DNA of 64,000 nucleotides from Streptomyces sp. NBC_01231 (GTDB lineage: Bacteria; Actinomycetota; Actinomycetes; Streptomycetales; Streptomycetaceae): positions 1,240,001 to 1,304,000 of the forward strand of contig CP108521.1 of assembly GCA_035999765.1 (NCBI GenBank). The letters run 5' to 3'. The notes under the pieces were generated by a model. That model was not told the origin of the DNA and did not search any database. It saw only the letters and a list, made by a program, of their open reading frames with translations. Shown here in pieces: positions 6,054-15,053 of this stretch (position 1 is its first letter; each line of letters starts with the position of its first letter). The position numbers and the translations under genes are program-made.

Positions 6054-8846
6054 TTGATCCGTGCCCGGCGAATATGTGTGACCGCCGTGGCGGTACTGGC
6101 GGCCCTGGGGGGGTCACCCGGACTGGCACAGGCTCAGCAGCCGCCCGGAGCGGGGTTGTCGAGTGCCGCGACCATGGGCAGCGGGCTGCCGCCTGGTTGG
6201 CGGATCAGCGGGGAGGGCACCGCGCGTGAGCTGGTCTGGCGTGCGTCGAGGCCCGTGCCCATGGGAGACGCGCGCGTCGAGTTCCGTGCCGGTGACCGTC
6301 TGCTCGGGCTGCCGACGGCGGGGAAGGACGGGCGGACCTTCCGCCTGACTCTCGACGAGGCCGGGCCCTCCGAACTGGCAGACCTTCAAGTCCTGTCCGG
6401 CGGACGCCGGTTGGACGCGTCGGCAGACCCGAAAGGCAAGCTCCGCGAGCGGGAATCCCGGGCCGAGGCGCAGCCGCCCGCCCCGCTCCCGGCGGGCGCC
6501 GTCGACCCCGGGAAACCGGGCTCGTACCGCACGGTCAGCGGGGAGTACAAGCTCGACGCCGTGCGGCTGCCCGGCCTTCCCGCACCGGTCGAGATGCGCG
6601 CCGAGGTGGTCGCTCCCAAGGGCGCCACCGGCAGCCGCCCGCTCGCGCTCTTCCTGCACGGCCGCCACCCCACCTGCTACAAGCCGGGGGGCACCGAGGA
6701 CGACGTGAACATCGACTGGCCCTGCTCGGCCGGTACGAAGGAGATCCCCAGCCACAAGGGCTATCTGCGCGACCAGAAGCTGCTGGCCTCCCAGGGCTAC
6801 GTCACCGTGTCGATCTCGGCCAACGGCATCAACGGCCAGGACGGGAACCTCGAGGACGCCGGCGCCCAGGCCCGCTCCTCGCTGGTGCGGCAGCACTTGG
6901 GCCGCTGGGCCGACTGGACCGCCCACCCGGCCACGGCACCGGCCGTCGTACGCGCCGCGCCGAAGGCCGACCTGTCCCGCGTACTGCTCGTCGGGCACTC
7001 GCGCGGTGGCGAGGGCGTGAACCGGGCCGCCATGGACAGCCTCTACCCGCCGCCCGCCGACCAGGACGGCTACCGCGGGCGGGTGCGCTGGCACGTGCGC
7101 GGAACCGTGCTGATCGGGCCGACGATCTTCGGCCAGAACCCGGTCGCGGACGTGCCGTCGATGACGATCCTGCCCGGCTGCGACGGCGACGTCTCCGACC
7201 TCCAGGGCGAGGTGTACGTCGACGGAACCCGCGGGGTGAGCCGGGGCGACGCCCTGCACAGCGCCGTGTACATGATCGGCGCCAATCACAACTACTTCAA
7301 CAGCGAGTGGACCCCTGGCCGGTCCGTGGCACCCTCCTGGGACGACTTCTGGGACGACGCGGACCAGCCCCGGGACCCGGTGTGCTCGGCGGGCGCCCGA
7401 ACCCGGCTGACCGCCGACCAGCAGCACAAGGCCGGTGCCACCTACATCGCCGCCGCGGCCCGGCTGTTCGTCGCCGGCGACGACAAGGTGCGCCCGCTGC
7501 TCGACGGCTCGGGCCGCCGCGCACCCTCGGCCGATCCCGCCCGCGTCCTGACCCACGCCGTCGGAGCCCGGCGCGGCGCCGGGTTCCTGCCCGACGGCCA
7601 GGTCACGGTGACCGGCGGCCGGCTCTGTTCGGCGGTGGATCCCGATCCGGCGGTCGCCTGCCTGGGCGGCGAGAGTGCCGCGGTTTCCCCGCACTTCGCG
7701 AGGTGGGACCCGGACCGTGAGACCGCCCGTCGTGCCGTGGCGCTTCGGTGGTCGTCGCCGGGATCGGTGACGCGGGTGCGTCCCGCCGCGCCGCTGTCGC
7801 TCACCGGTGCCAAGGACCTGGCCCTGCGGGTGATCGTGCCGCCGAACACCACCGGGACACAGCTCGACGTGGCTCTCACCGACGCCTCCGGCCGCCGGGC
7901 CGCCCTCGGGCGGGTCCGGGTCGACGGGCTCCCGGGCAGCGACCGTACGGCCTCCTACTGGGCCCGCGAGGTGCGCGTCCCCCTCACGGCCGCCACCCGG
8001 GCCGGTCTCGACCTCAAGCACGTCAAGTCCCTTGAGCTGACGCCGCGTTCAGGGTCGGGCCAGGCCTGGCTGATGGACGCGTGGGGTTGGCGGCCGGGCA
8101 CGCCCGCGGTCCGGGAGGCCGCGCTGCCGCGCGTCGACATCGGCCGCACGACGGTGCGGGAGGGCGACTCCGGCGTTCGTACCTACCGCGTTCCGGTGCG
8201 CGTGGCCGGGCAGGGCAGCGGTCAGGTGCGCGTGTACGTCATCGACCCGGACACCGGCGCGGCCGAGGGCCGGCTGGTGACCGTGCGGCCCGGCGGCCGG
8301 GACATCGACGTACCGGTGCGGGTGGAGGGCAACACCCGCTACGCCTACGAGCAGCAGTACGACATCGCGGTGAAGGCGGTCCGCAACACGGTCGTCGGCT
8401 CACCCCACGGCGGGGTCACCGTTCAGAACGACGACCCGATGCCGACGGTGAGCGTGACGCCGCTCGCGGACCGGGTCAGGGAGGGACAGCCGCTGAGGTG
8501 GCGGCTGTCGCTGTCCGAGGCCGCGGACGTGGAGATATGGCCCTTCTTCGTGGCGGCCCCGGTCACCGAGGGCTCGGAGCTGTCCACCAAGGACGTCGAC
8601 CCGCAGTGGCTGGCGGACACCTTCGGCATCGACCCGGACCCGGAACGCCCGCTGTCCCAGGCGGACGGCCTCTATCTGCAGGCGGCCGTGCCGGCCGGTG
8701 AGACCAGCACCGAGGTGACCGTGCCCACCGTGAAGGACACGGTGGCCGAACCGGCCGAGTCCGTGCGCTTCCCGTTCGGCGACGAGGCGGGGCAGCCGCA
8801 GGCGGGCGGGCCGGAGCTGACCGGCACGGTGCTGGACGCGCCGTAG
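6054..8846 (+). CDS. secreted alpha/beta hydrolase with C-terminal Calx-beta-like domain
   Basis: I chose TTG 6054 because GAGGAGGGG ends three bases upstream and translation then opens with a standard signal peptide (basic RARR, hydrophobic VTAVAVLAALGG, AQA cleavage site). That gives 930 residues. The hydrolase domain (about 180-520) has the oxyanion segment LALFLHGRHP and the nucleophile elbow GHSRGG, with Ser at about residue 316. A histidine candidate is in GANHNYFNS. Two beta-sandwich regions follow, the later one (about 695-830) resembling Calx-beta (VREGDSGVRTYRVPVRV, NDDPMPTVSVTP). It is probably a secreted esterase or lipase-like enzyme. The substrate is unknown. A terminator hairpin follows. 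Confidence 0.8.
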   Translation: MIRARRICVTAVAVLAALGGSPGLAQAQQPPGAGLSSAATMGSGLPPGWRISGEGTARELVWRASRPVPMGDARVEFRAGDRLLGLPTAGKDGRTFRLTLDEAGPSELADLQVLSGGRRLDASADPKGKLRERESRAEAQPPAPLPAGAVDPGKPGSYRTVSGEYKLDAVRLPGLPAPVEMRAEVVAPKGATGSRPLALFLHGRHPTCYKPGGTEDDVNIDWPCSAGTKEIPSHKGYLRDQKLLASQGYVTVSISANGINGQDGNLEDAGAQARSSLVRQHLGRWADWTAHPATAPAVVRAAPKADLSRVLLVGHSRGGEGVNRAAMDSLYPPPADQDGYRGRVRWHVRGTVLIGPTIFGQNPVADVPSMTILPGCDGDVSDLQGEVYVDGTRGVSRGDALHSAVYMIGANHNYFNSEWTPGRSVAPSWDDFWDDADQPRDPVCSAGARTRLTADQQHKAGATYIAAAARLFVAGDDKVRPLLDGSGRRAPSADPARVLTHAVGARRGAGFLPDGQVTVTGGRLCSAVDPDPAVACLGGESAAVSPHFARWDPDRETARRAVALRWSSPGSVTRVRPAAPLSLTGAKDLALRVIVPPNTTGTQLDVALTDASGRRAALGRVRVDGLPGSDRTASYWAREVRVPLTAATRAGLDLKHVKSLELTPRSGSGQAWLMDAWGWRPGTPAVREAALPRVDIGRTTVREGDSGVRTYRVPVRVAGQGSGQVRVYVIDPDTGAAEGRLVTVRPGGRDIDVPVRVEGNTRYAYEQQYDIAVKAVRNTVVGSPHGGVTVQNDDPMPTVSVTPLADRVREGQPLRWRLSLSEAADVEIWPFFVAAPVTEGSELSTKDVDPQWLADTFGIDPDPERPLSQADGLYLQAAVPAGETSTEVTVPTVKDTVAEPAESVRFPFGDEAGQPQAGGPELTGTVLDAP

Positions 8847-8860
8847 TCCGACGACCGCGT

Positions 8861-8889
8861 GGGGCGGGCCGTGTCGTACGGCCCGCCCC
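8861..8889. terminator. bidirectional terminator hairpin
   Basis: GGGGCGGGCCGT (8861-8872) pairs perfectly with ACGGCCCGCCCC (8878-8889) across a five-base loop. It lies between two convergent genes and probably ends transcription from both. Confidence 0.75.
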
Positions 8890-8894
8890 GCGTG

Positions 8895-9281
8895 TCACGA
8901 CCGCGGAGTCACCCGGATGCCGACCGTCCCCTTCAGACCTCGGCGCAGCTTGCTGCCGAAGAGGCTGAGGCGGCCGAGGATCCCGTACTTGCGGGCGAGG
9001 AGCTTGCGGTAGCGGACGGTGGTCGCCGCGTCGGCGATCTCGGCGGTGGCCGGCATCTGGTCGCCGGTCGGCTTCCCTCGCATGTCGCAGGGGCCGACGA
9101 GAACGTCGCCCCGCGCCCGGATCCGCTTCACCTTCCAGGAGTCGGCCACCGTCCACACACCGAGCGTGTCGCCGTCGCGCACCACCCACACCGGGGTGGC
9201 GACCGGGGTGCCGTTCCTCCGGTAGCTGGTGATCAGCAGGTACTTGCCCGCCCCCAGGCGTTCGAGCGCCGTGTCATTCAT
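8895..9281 (-). CDS. PPOX-class, probably F420-dependent oxidoreductase
   Basis: The 128-residue protein has the compact split-barrel fold of pyridoxamine-phosphate-oxidase-like enzymes. Its pattern is YLLITSYRRNGTPVATPVWVV, then a short strand and WKVKRIRARGDVLVGPCD, which in actinobacteria is typical of the F420-binding subgroup. Members reduce small electrophiles or quinones in the cytoplasm using reduced F420, though some bind heme or FMN. The cofactor is inferred from family resemblance and was not seen directly. It is monocistronic, convergent with the secreted hydrolase across a shared terminator. Confidence 0.75.
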   Translation of the reverse strand: MNDTALERLGAGKYLLITSYRRNGTPVATPVWVVRDGDTLGVWTVADSWKVKRIRARGDVLVGPCDMRGKPTGDQMPATAEIADAATTVRYRKLLARKYGILGRLSLFGSKLRRGLKGTVGIRVTPRS

Positions 9282-9342
9282 GGCCGCAGTGTAGGCAGCC
9301 GCCGGCCGTCGAGGGAGGGCGGGGACACCGCGGCAGCGCCGG

Positions 9343-10527
9343 TCACGTTCGGTCGAGCGCCGCCGTCATCCGGCGTACCGCCTCCTCGATGATCTCCGGC
9401 GACGTCGCCAGGTTCAGACGTACGTGCCCCGCGCCGCCCGTGCCGAAGGGAAGCCCGGAACTGAGAGCCACCCGGCCGCGGCGCAGGAAGGTCTCCGCCG
9501 GATCGTCGCCGAGACCGAGGGCACGGCAGTCGAGCCAGGCGAGAAACGTGGCCTCACCGGGACGACAGGTGATCTCCGGGAGCCGGGCGGTGAGCAGGTC
9601 GGCGAGCAGGCGCCGGTTGTCGTCGAGGCCGGCGAGCAGGGCGTCCAGCCAGGGAGTGCCGTCGCGCAGGGCGGCGGTGTGGGCGAGGACACCGACATGG
9701 CTCGGGCCGTGCCCGACCTCTTCGGGCATCCGGGCGAGGTCGGCGGCGGCCGCGGGTCCGGCGACGGCGAGCGCGGCCTTCAGTCCCGCGAGGTTCCACC
9801 CCTTGGACGCCGACATCAGTGACAGCCCGTTCTCCCCGCCCGGCACGCTGAGGTACGGCACGAAGCCGACGTCGGCGGCGAGGACCGGCGCGTGGATCTC
9901 GTCGGCGACGACCCGTACGCCGTACCGGTCGGCCAGGGCGGCGACGGCGGTGAGCTCGTCGGCGGTGTGCACGGTGCCCGTCGGGTTGTGCGGGCTGCAC
10001 AGCAGGTAGGCGGCCGACCGTCCGCCGGCCACCGCCCGCTGGAAGGTGCCCTCCAGGGTGTCGAGGTCGATGCGGCCGTCCGCGCCCAGTGGGGCCTCGG
10101 TCACCCGCCGGTCCATGTGCTCGACGAACTGGAAGAACGGCGGATACACGGGCGGGTTCACGACCACCGGATCGCCGGGCCCGGTGACCAGTCGGATCAT
10201 CTCCACGACGCCGAGCATCACGTCGGGCACGATCGCCGTGCGCTCCACCGCGAGCCCGTCCCAGCCCCACCGCCGGTCGGCGAACGCGGCGAGCGCCTCG
10301 GCGTACGCGGTCCCGGCGGGGTAGCCGGTGTCACCGAGCGCGAGCGCGTCGGTGACCGCGCGGACGACCGGTTCGGCGAGCGGTACGTCCATCTCGGCCA
10401 CCCACAGCGGCAGAACGTCCTCGGGATAGGTGCGCCACTTCATGCTGGTACGTCGTCGGAGGCGGTCGAGGGTGAGGACGCGCAGGGGATTCGGTTCACC
10501 GGACGTCTCGTGCGGGATCCTGGTCAT
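9343..10527 (-). CDS. MalY/PatB-type PLP-dependent C-S lyase / aminotransferase
   Basis: The 394-residue protein is a fold-type I PLP enzyme of normal length. The N-terminal [19 protein letters not shown] motif is diagnostic for the MalY/PatB branch, which cleaves cystathionine or related C-S bonds. The PLP-binding lysine is at about residue 242 in [15 protein letters not shown] and [10 protein letters not shown] are the other conserved cofactor contacts. Start ATG 10527 directly precedes the motif. The likely role is methionine/cysteine metabolism (cystathionine beta-lyase). It is divergent from the DUF3800-like gene with 66 bases between starts. Confidence 0.85.
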   Translation of the reverse strand: MTRIPHETSGEPNPLRVLTLDRLRRRTSMKWRTYPEDVLPLWVAEMDVPLAEPVVRAVTDALALGDTGYPAGTAYAEALAAFADRRWGWDGLAVERTAIVPDVMLGVVEMIRLVTGPGDPVVVNPPVYPPFFQFVEHMDRRVTEAPLGADGRIDLDTLEGTFQRAVAGGRSAAYLLCSPHNPTGTVHTADELTAVAALADRYGVRVVADEIHAPVLAADVGFVPYLSVPGGENGLSLMSASKGWNLAGLKAALAVAGPAAAADLARMPEEVGHGPSHVGVLAHTAALRDGTPWLDALLAGLDDNRRLLADLLTARLPEITCRPGEATFLAWLDCRALGLGDDPAETFLRRGRVALSSGLPFGTGGAGHVRLNLATSPEIIEEAVRRMTAALDRT

Positions 10528-10593
10528 GGGCACAAGATAGGGGGCTTCGGTGTGACCTGGAGTGATGAGAGCGGGGCACGGGGAGCGGCGTCG

Positions 10594-11583
10594 ATGCCGG
10601 CGGGTCGGCTCCTGGAGGTCGCCTGCGACGAGTCGGGCTCCGACGGGGAGAACCTCACCGGCGGGAACACCGACGTGTTCGCGCACGCGAGTGTGCGGCT
10701 GACCGTGGAGCAGGCCGCGGCGGCCGTGCAGGAGATCCGGAACCGGATCCGCTCCCCGGCGGAGGAGTACAAGGCGAATCATCTGCTGCGGGAGAAGCAC
10801 CGGGCGGTGCTGGAGTGGCTGCTCGCGCCGGCCGGGCCGATCCACGGGCACGCGCATGTGCACCTCACGGAGAAGGGGTTCTTCGTCGTGGACCGTGCGG
10901 TGGACCTGCTGCTCGGCCCCGGAGCGGCTCAGGCCGAGGCCGTCACGCTGTTCCGCGTGGGCCGGGGTGTGTTCGGCGACGAGCGGTGGCGGGAGTTCCT
11001 CGCGGCGGCCAACCAGTTGCTGCGGGTCAGGAACGACGGGGAGCCGCAGGCGCCCGTGCAGGTCTTCTTCGGTGAGGTGGACGCCCTGCGGCGCGCGCAC
11101 GCCGGTACCGGCATCTCGGACGTCCTCGACCGGCTCGCGGCGGCCCGGCCGCGCGCCGACGCCTACCGGGCGGGCCTGGGGGACGGCCCCACCCTGGTCC
11201 CGGTCCTCAATCCCCTGCTGCCCGCCATCGTCGCCACGGCCGCCCACTGGAGCGCGGACGGGAGGCCCGTCCAACTGGTCCACGACCGGCAGAACATGCT
11301 GACGCCGGAACGTATCGACTGGATCGCGGCGATGACGCGCCGGGCGGGGGTGGACCTCGCCGGGCTCCGGCTGGTGGAGGCACGCCGGGATCCGCGGGTG
11401 CAGGTCGCCGACTTCCTCGCCGGCATCGCCCGCAAGATCGCCTCGGACGAGCTGAACGGGCGCGGCGATCCCCCGCTCACCGCCCTGCTGCGGCCCTATG
11501 TCGGTACCACGTCCGTGTGGGGCGACGAGCGCAGTTGGGTGACTCTGGCCCCGGCGGACGAGGACAGATCACCCGTGCCGTGA
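10594..11583 (+). CDS. DUF3800-like protein
   Basis: The 329-residue protein opens with [13 protein letters not shown], matching the N-terminal DESG of the DUF3800 family, which is thought to have an RNase H-like fold with Asp/Glu metal ligands. Further on are VQLVHDRQN and [13 protein letters not shown], also at positions expected for that family (a late Asp in a VADFLAG helix). The biochemical function of the family is unknown. Some members lie in defence or mobile contexts, but nothing mobile is adjacent here. Start ATG 10594 was chosen because the conserved strand begins seven codons later. Confidence 0.65.
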   Translation: MPAGRLLEVACDESGSDGENLTGGNTDVFAHASVRLTVEQAAAAVQEIRNRIRSPAEEYKANHLLREKHRAVLEWLLAPAGPIHGHAHVHLTEKGFFVVDRAVDLLLGPGAAQAEAVTLFRVGRGVFGDERWREFLAAANQLLRVRNDGEPQAPVQVFFGEVDALRRAHAGTGISDVLDRLAAARPRADAYRAGLGDGPTLVPVLNPLLPAIVATAAHWSADGRPVQLVHDRQNMLTPERIDWIAAMTRRAGVDLAGLRLVEARRDPRVQVADFLAGIARKIASDELNGRGDPPLTALLRPYVGTTSVWGDERSWVTLAPADEDRSPVP

Positions 11584-11677
11584 ACGCCCCCGGCCCCGCT
11601 TGCGTATGGAAGGAGGGTGCGCAACGACAGGAGCGCCCCGTGGAGTTGACCGTGAGTTCGGGGTTCGGGAGCCATGC

Positions 11678-13048
11678 ATGAGGCACGCACGACGACGGGT
11701 CGTCCGGCGAGTGACACGGCTGGCGGCCGTCGGCGGACTCCTCCTGGGAGGGACCATGGTCACGCGGGCCATGGCCAGTGAGACTCCCGCCACCACCGTC
11801 CCGCGGACCTACGCGCAGGAGGCGGCCGGGTCCATGGGCGCGGGTCTCGTCTCACGGCTCGGTCCGTCCCGTACGGCGGGCACCTGGATCGGCGACGACG
11901 GCCGGCCGGTTGTCGCGGTCACCGACCAGGACGCGGCGGCCGAGGTCCGACGGGCGGGCGCCACGGCGAGGGTCGTGTCGCGCAGCATGAACGAGCTCAA
12001 GTCCGCGACCACGACGCTGCGTTCGGCACCCAGGGTGGCGGGCACTGCCTGGGCGATGGACTACAAGACCAACGAGATCGTGGTCCGGGGGGACAGCACG
12101 GTGTCGGCCGACGACTGGTCGCGGATGACGCGGATGGCGGGCGGCATCGGCACCTTCGTCCGTATGGAGCGCACCGAGGGTACCTTCACGCCCCGGCTCA
12201 ACGGCGCGCAGGCGATCCTGTCGACCGGCGGACGCTGTTCGGCGGGCTTCAACGTGACCAACGGGAAGAGCGACTTCATCCTCACCGCCGGGCACTGCGG
12301 CCCCACCGGCTCCATCTGGTTCCAGGACTCCAAGGCCACCGAGCGGGTGGGCAAGACGGTCACGCAGAGCTTTCCGGGCAACGACTTCTCCTTGGTGCAG
12401 TACGCCGACGGCAAGGCGGGCGACGGCGCCGCGGTCGTGGCCGTCGGGGACGGCAAGGGGGTGCAGATCACGGGCGCCGCCGATCCGGAGGTCGGCCAGC
12501 GGGTGTTCCGCAGCGGCAGCACGAGCGGGCTGCGGGACGGCGAGGTGACGGCGCTGAACGCGACGGTGAACTATCCCGAGGGCACCGTCACCGGCCTGAT
12601 CGAGACGAACGTGTGCGCCGAACCCGGGGACAGCGGCGGACCGATGTTCTCCGAGGGGGTCGCGCTCGGGCTGACCTCGGGCGGCAGCGGCGACTGCACG
12701 AGCGGCGGTACGACGTTCTTCGAGCCGGTGACGAAGGCGCTGGCGGATCTCGACGTCAAGTTGCTCGTGGCGACACCGGCCGCCGGCGCGAACGGCTCGG
12801 GCGGTCCGGCGCCGACCGCCTCGGGCGCGCAGGGCGCGGCCGGTTCGACCTCGCCCGGCTCGTCGGCCCCGGTGGCGGGAGGCGCGACCGGCGAGCCGCT
12901 GCTGGCCCGGCTCACGGACCCCAGGAACGCGGGGCCGGGGCTGCTGGTCATCGCGGGCAGTCTGGTCGCCCTGGCGGCCACCCGGTACATCCGCTCCGAG
13001 CAGGACCGCAAGGCGTACCGGCAGTACTACTCGGCCACATGGAACTGA
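11678..13048 (+). CDS. secreted, C-terminally membrane-anchored serine protease (S1 family)
   Basis: The 456-residue protein starts at ATG 11678. It has a signal peptide (RRVVRRVTRLAAVGG, hydrophobic core, cleavage near AMA-SE), a propeptide region (about 35-180) and a chymotrypsin-fold domain with triad residues His206 (TAGHCG), Asp236 (NDFSLVQY) and Ser319 (GDSGGP). A Ser/Gly/Ala linker leads to a transmembrane helix (about 424-443, GLLVIAGSLVALAATRY) and a short basic tail, so the protease is probably tethered outside the membrane. It is a paralogue of the protease at 56.6-58.0 kb, sharing CAEPGDSGG and GLTSGGSGDCT, but the two use different C-terminal solutions. Confidence 0.85.
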   Translation: MRHARRRVVRRVTRLAAVGGLLLGGTMVTRAMASETPATTVPRTYAQEAAGSMGAGLVSRLGPSRTAGTWIGDDGRPVVAVTDQDAAAEVRRAGATARVVSRSMNELKSATTTLRSAPRVAGTAWAMDYKTNEIVVRGDSTVSADDWSRMTRMAGGIGTFVRMERTEGTFTPRLNGAQAILSTGGRCSAGFNVTNGKSDFILTAGHCGPTGSIWFQDSKATERVGKTVTQSFPGNDFSLVQYADGKAGDGAAVVAVGDGKGVQITGAADPEVGQRVFRSGSTSGLRDGEVTALNATVNYPEGTVTGLIETNVCAEPGDSGGPMFSEGVALGLTSGGSGDCTSGGTTFFEPVTKALADLDVKLLVATPAAGANGSGGPAPTASGAQGAAGSTSPGSSAPVAGGATGEPLLARLTDPRNAGPGLLVIAGSLVALAATRYIRSEQDRKAYRQYYSATWN

Positions 13049-13071
13049 CCCCCGCCACGGCGGGAGGGGCC

Positions 13072-13353
13072 TCATCCGATGGTCAGCAGGACCGTGGCCG
13101 CGGCGGCTCCCAGCAGGCCGGTCGACGGCCGGAGGGTCACCGCGTGGACGGAGTCGGCGGGCAGCAGGAGCGCGGCCCCGCAGGCGAGCACGAGCCCGCC
13201 CAGCTGGCCGAGGACGGTGACGGCGGCGAAGTGGATGCGGCGGGACAGCAGACCGCCGGCGGTGGGGGCACCTCCCGGCTCGAGCGAAGCCGAGAGTTGG
13301 GGGACAACGATGCCGTAGGTGACGGCCGAGGCCAGAGCGAGGAGTGGACCCAT
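13072..13353 (-). pseudogene. truncated EamA/DMT transporter remnant
   Basis: The 93-residue frame opens with LLALASAVTYGIV and continues GGLLSRRIHFAAVTVLGQLGGL, which matches the first two helices of EamA-family drug/metabolite exporters (normally about 280-300 residues). The rest of the family is missing, because the frame ends 24 bases from the end of the protease gene. Between the two matching parts lie about 17 residues (VPQLSASLEPGGAPTAG) that the family lacks. They are encoded by a Streptomyces-type dispersed repeat inserted in frame. The product cannot be a working transporter. Start ATG 13353 is inferred from the family N-terminus. Confidence 0.6.
13262..13305. repeat. Streptomyces-type dispersed GC-rich repeat element
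   Basis: This stretch contains the GCACCTCCCGGCTCGAGCG and AAGCCGAGAGTTGGGGGA core that I recognise as a short interspersed intergenic repeat found many times in Streptomyces genomes. The two arms form an imperfect hairpin. Here it interrupts the EamA remnant without breaking its frame. I found no second full copy in the window. Confidence 0.55.
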
Positions 13354-13447
13354 TCGGTCTGGGGTGCCCCGGGCACGGGGGCCCATACCCGGCGGTCACC
13401 TCAGGCGCCGGCCTCAGCCGGCGTCAGGGGCGGTGTTCAGGCCGCCT

Positions 13448-13609
13448 TCACCGGCTGGGGGCCGCGGCGGCCCACTCGAGGACGAGGCGCCGGTACTCCT
13501 CACGCTGCTCGCCGTTCAGCGTTCCGCCCGACCGGAGCCACAGCGCCCGGATCTCCTCGTTGACCTCGTCAGCCGAACGTTCGGTAGCGGGTTCAACACT
13601 GGTGGACAT
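13448..13609 (-). CDS. small conserved-looking helical protein (53 aa)
   Basis: The 53-residue protein from ATG 13609 is rich in Glu and Arg, with one or two predicted amphipathic helices (ADEVNEEIRALWLRSGG and NGEQREEYRRLVLEWAAA). The composition and codon bias look like a real cytoplasmic small protein, but I do not recognise a family. The ribosome binding site is weak. An upstream ATG three codons earlier is possible. It sits between the EamA remnant and the ROK regulator, all on the minus strand. Confidence 0.5.
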   Translation of the reverse strand: MSTSVEPATERSADEVNEEIRALWLRSGGTLNGEQREEYRRLVLEWAAAAPSR

Positions 13610-13721
13610 GATGTGAAGCATACGGTTCCGGAGGTGAAGGCAGTGTGAGTAATCACGAGCCAATCGGGCATTCCGGACAGTGTTGCTGATCACGTCCATC
13701 TCCCCACCCCCACCCCGGACT

Positions 13722-14882
13722 TCAGGCCGCCGCCGAACCCAGGACCAGCACCTGGATTGCCAGCACCGCCGCCCCCCGGGCCCAGTCGTGAAAGTCGGAC
13801 ACCTTGGTCTCCAGGTCGAGCGGGGCGGCCAGCGGATGCCGGTGGGCCCGGACCGTGTCCTCCACCACCTTGCCGACCACGTCCATCAGGCCGACGCCCT
13901 CTCCGGCGAGCAGGATCTTCTGCGGCAGGACGAAGTTGGCGATCTGGGCGACCAGGACACCGAGGGCGCGTGCCGCCTCGTCGATGACCCGGACGGGCAT
14001 GGCCTCTCCGGCCGCGGCGAGGGCGAGGATCTCCTCGTAGGTGTGGTCGCCGCCGGTGGCGGCCCGCACCTGGTAGCGGATGTTGGGAATGGTGAGCAGG
14101 GAGACGGCACTGCCGCGTTCGCCCTCCGGCGTGAGCGGACCGTTGGGGTTGACGATCCAGTGGCGGCCGAAGCCGCGGTCCTCCTCGGCGTAGGGCACGC
14201 GAATGCCGTTCAGGACGAGGCCGTAGCCGATGCCGGCGCCGATGGTGAGGACCACGAAGCGGTCGAGGTCGCGACCGGCGCCGAACCAGGTCTCGGCCTC
14301 GACGAGGGCGGCGACGTCGTTCTCGACGACCACCGGGAGGCCGGTGCGCTCCTCGACGAGGGCGGCCAGCGGGACCTCGCTCCAGTTCAGGAACGGCGAC
14401 TCCCCCACCACGGCGCGGTCCTGGACCAGGCCGCCGACGCCGATGCCGATCCCGGCGAGCCGGGGGTGCTCGCGGGCGAGTTCGCCGGTCATCTCGGCGA
14501 GCAGATCGACGACCCGGGCGGGGTCGTGGCTGGCGAGCGGACGGTCATGGCGGGCGACGATGTCGCTCCTGAGGCTGGTGACCACGCCGTAGACCATGTC
14601 CTCGGTGATCTTGAAGCCGATGAAGGAGCGGGACTCGGCGACGACGGCGAGGGGCTGCGAAGGGCGCCCCTGGCGCGCCTCTGCCGGGGACCCCGCCTCG
14701 GGAGCCTCGATCAGGAGGCCCGACTCGATCAGCGGTTTGGTCAGCCGGGTGAGACTTCCCGGCGAGAGGTCGAGCCGTCGCGCGAGTTCGGTGCGCGACA
14801 GCGGGCCGTGGACGAGCACCTCGATCGCCACCGAGCGCTCCCCGGCGCTCAGCGGTAGCCAACTGTCGGTACCTGCGGTCAT
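13722..14882 (-). CDS. ROK-family transcriptional repressor
   Basis: The 386-residue protein begins at ATG 14882 with GGGGGGAG upstream. A winged helix-turn-helix occupies about residues 15-70 (LSRTELARRLDLSPGSLTRLTKPLIESGLL), followed by a ROK sugar-kinase-like domain (IGIGVGGLVQD, VVENDVAALVEAE, VVLTIGAGIGYG). The cysteine-rich zinc motif that ROK kinases carry after the HxxxxPxG segment is absent, so it is probably a sugar-sensing repressor without kinase activity. It is divergent from a sugar ABC operon, with a 23-bp palindrome between the two genes. In the family such repressors are released by the imported sugar or its derivative. Confidence 0.9.
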   Translation of the reverse strand: MTAGTDSWLPLSAGERSVAIEVLVHGPLSRTELARRLDLSPGSLTRLTKPLIESGLLIEAPEAGSPAEARQGRPSQPLAVVAESRSFIGFKITEDMVYGVVTSLRSDIVARHDRPLASHDPARVVDLLAEMTGELAREHPRLAGIGIGVGGLVQDRAVVGESPFLNWSEVPLAALVEERTGLPVVVENDVAALVEAETWFGAGRDLDRFVVLTIGAGIGYGLVLNGIRVPYAEEDRGFGRHWIVNPNGPLTPEGERGSAVSLLTIPNIRYQVRAATGGDHTYEEILALAAAGEAMPVRVIDEAARALGVLVAQIANFVLPQKILLAGEGVGLMDVVGKVVEDTVRAHRHPLAAPLDLETKVSDFHDWARGAAVLAIQVLVLGSAAA

Positions 14883-14906
14883 GAAGGTCAGTCTCCCCCC
14901 AGGCCA

Positions 14907-14929
14907 GTTTATTTCGCAACGAAAACAAC
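14907..14929. promoter_or_regulatory. predicted ROK operator
   Basis: GTTTATTTCG (14907-14916) and CGAAAACAAC (14920-14929) form an imperfect palindrome matching at 8 of 10 positions around a CAA centre. This AT-rich dyad stands out in a GC-rich genome and lies just upstream of the ROK start and in the divergent promoter region of the ABC operon. Confidence 0.6.
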
Positions 14930-15053
14930 ATGCCCACTCTATGCCCGTGCGGACGTCTGGAAAAGATGTTCGCCGCAACCCTTGACGCATGGATTCTTCC
15001 GCCACAAAAGTAAGTGGCCGAGGACGAGCCGCCGTAGACGAGGGAGTCTCCCG

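Noticed and set aside
6114..8021. 635-codon minus-strand frame opposite the secreted hydrolase
   Set aside because: The plus strand has a signal peptide and catalytic motifs. The minus-strand product is Gly/Arg/Val-rich noise.
14982..15011. TTGACG followed by AAAAGT as a promoter for the sugar operon
   Set aside because: The spacing is acceptable but the -10 match is weak, so I did not list it as a feature.
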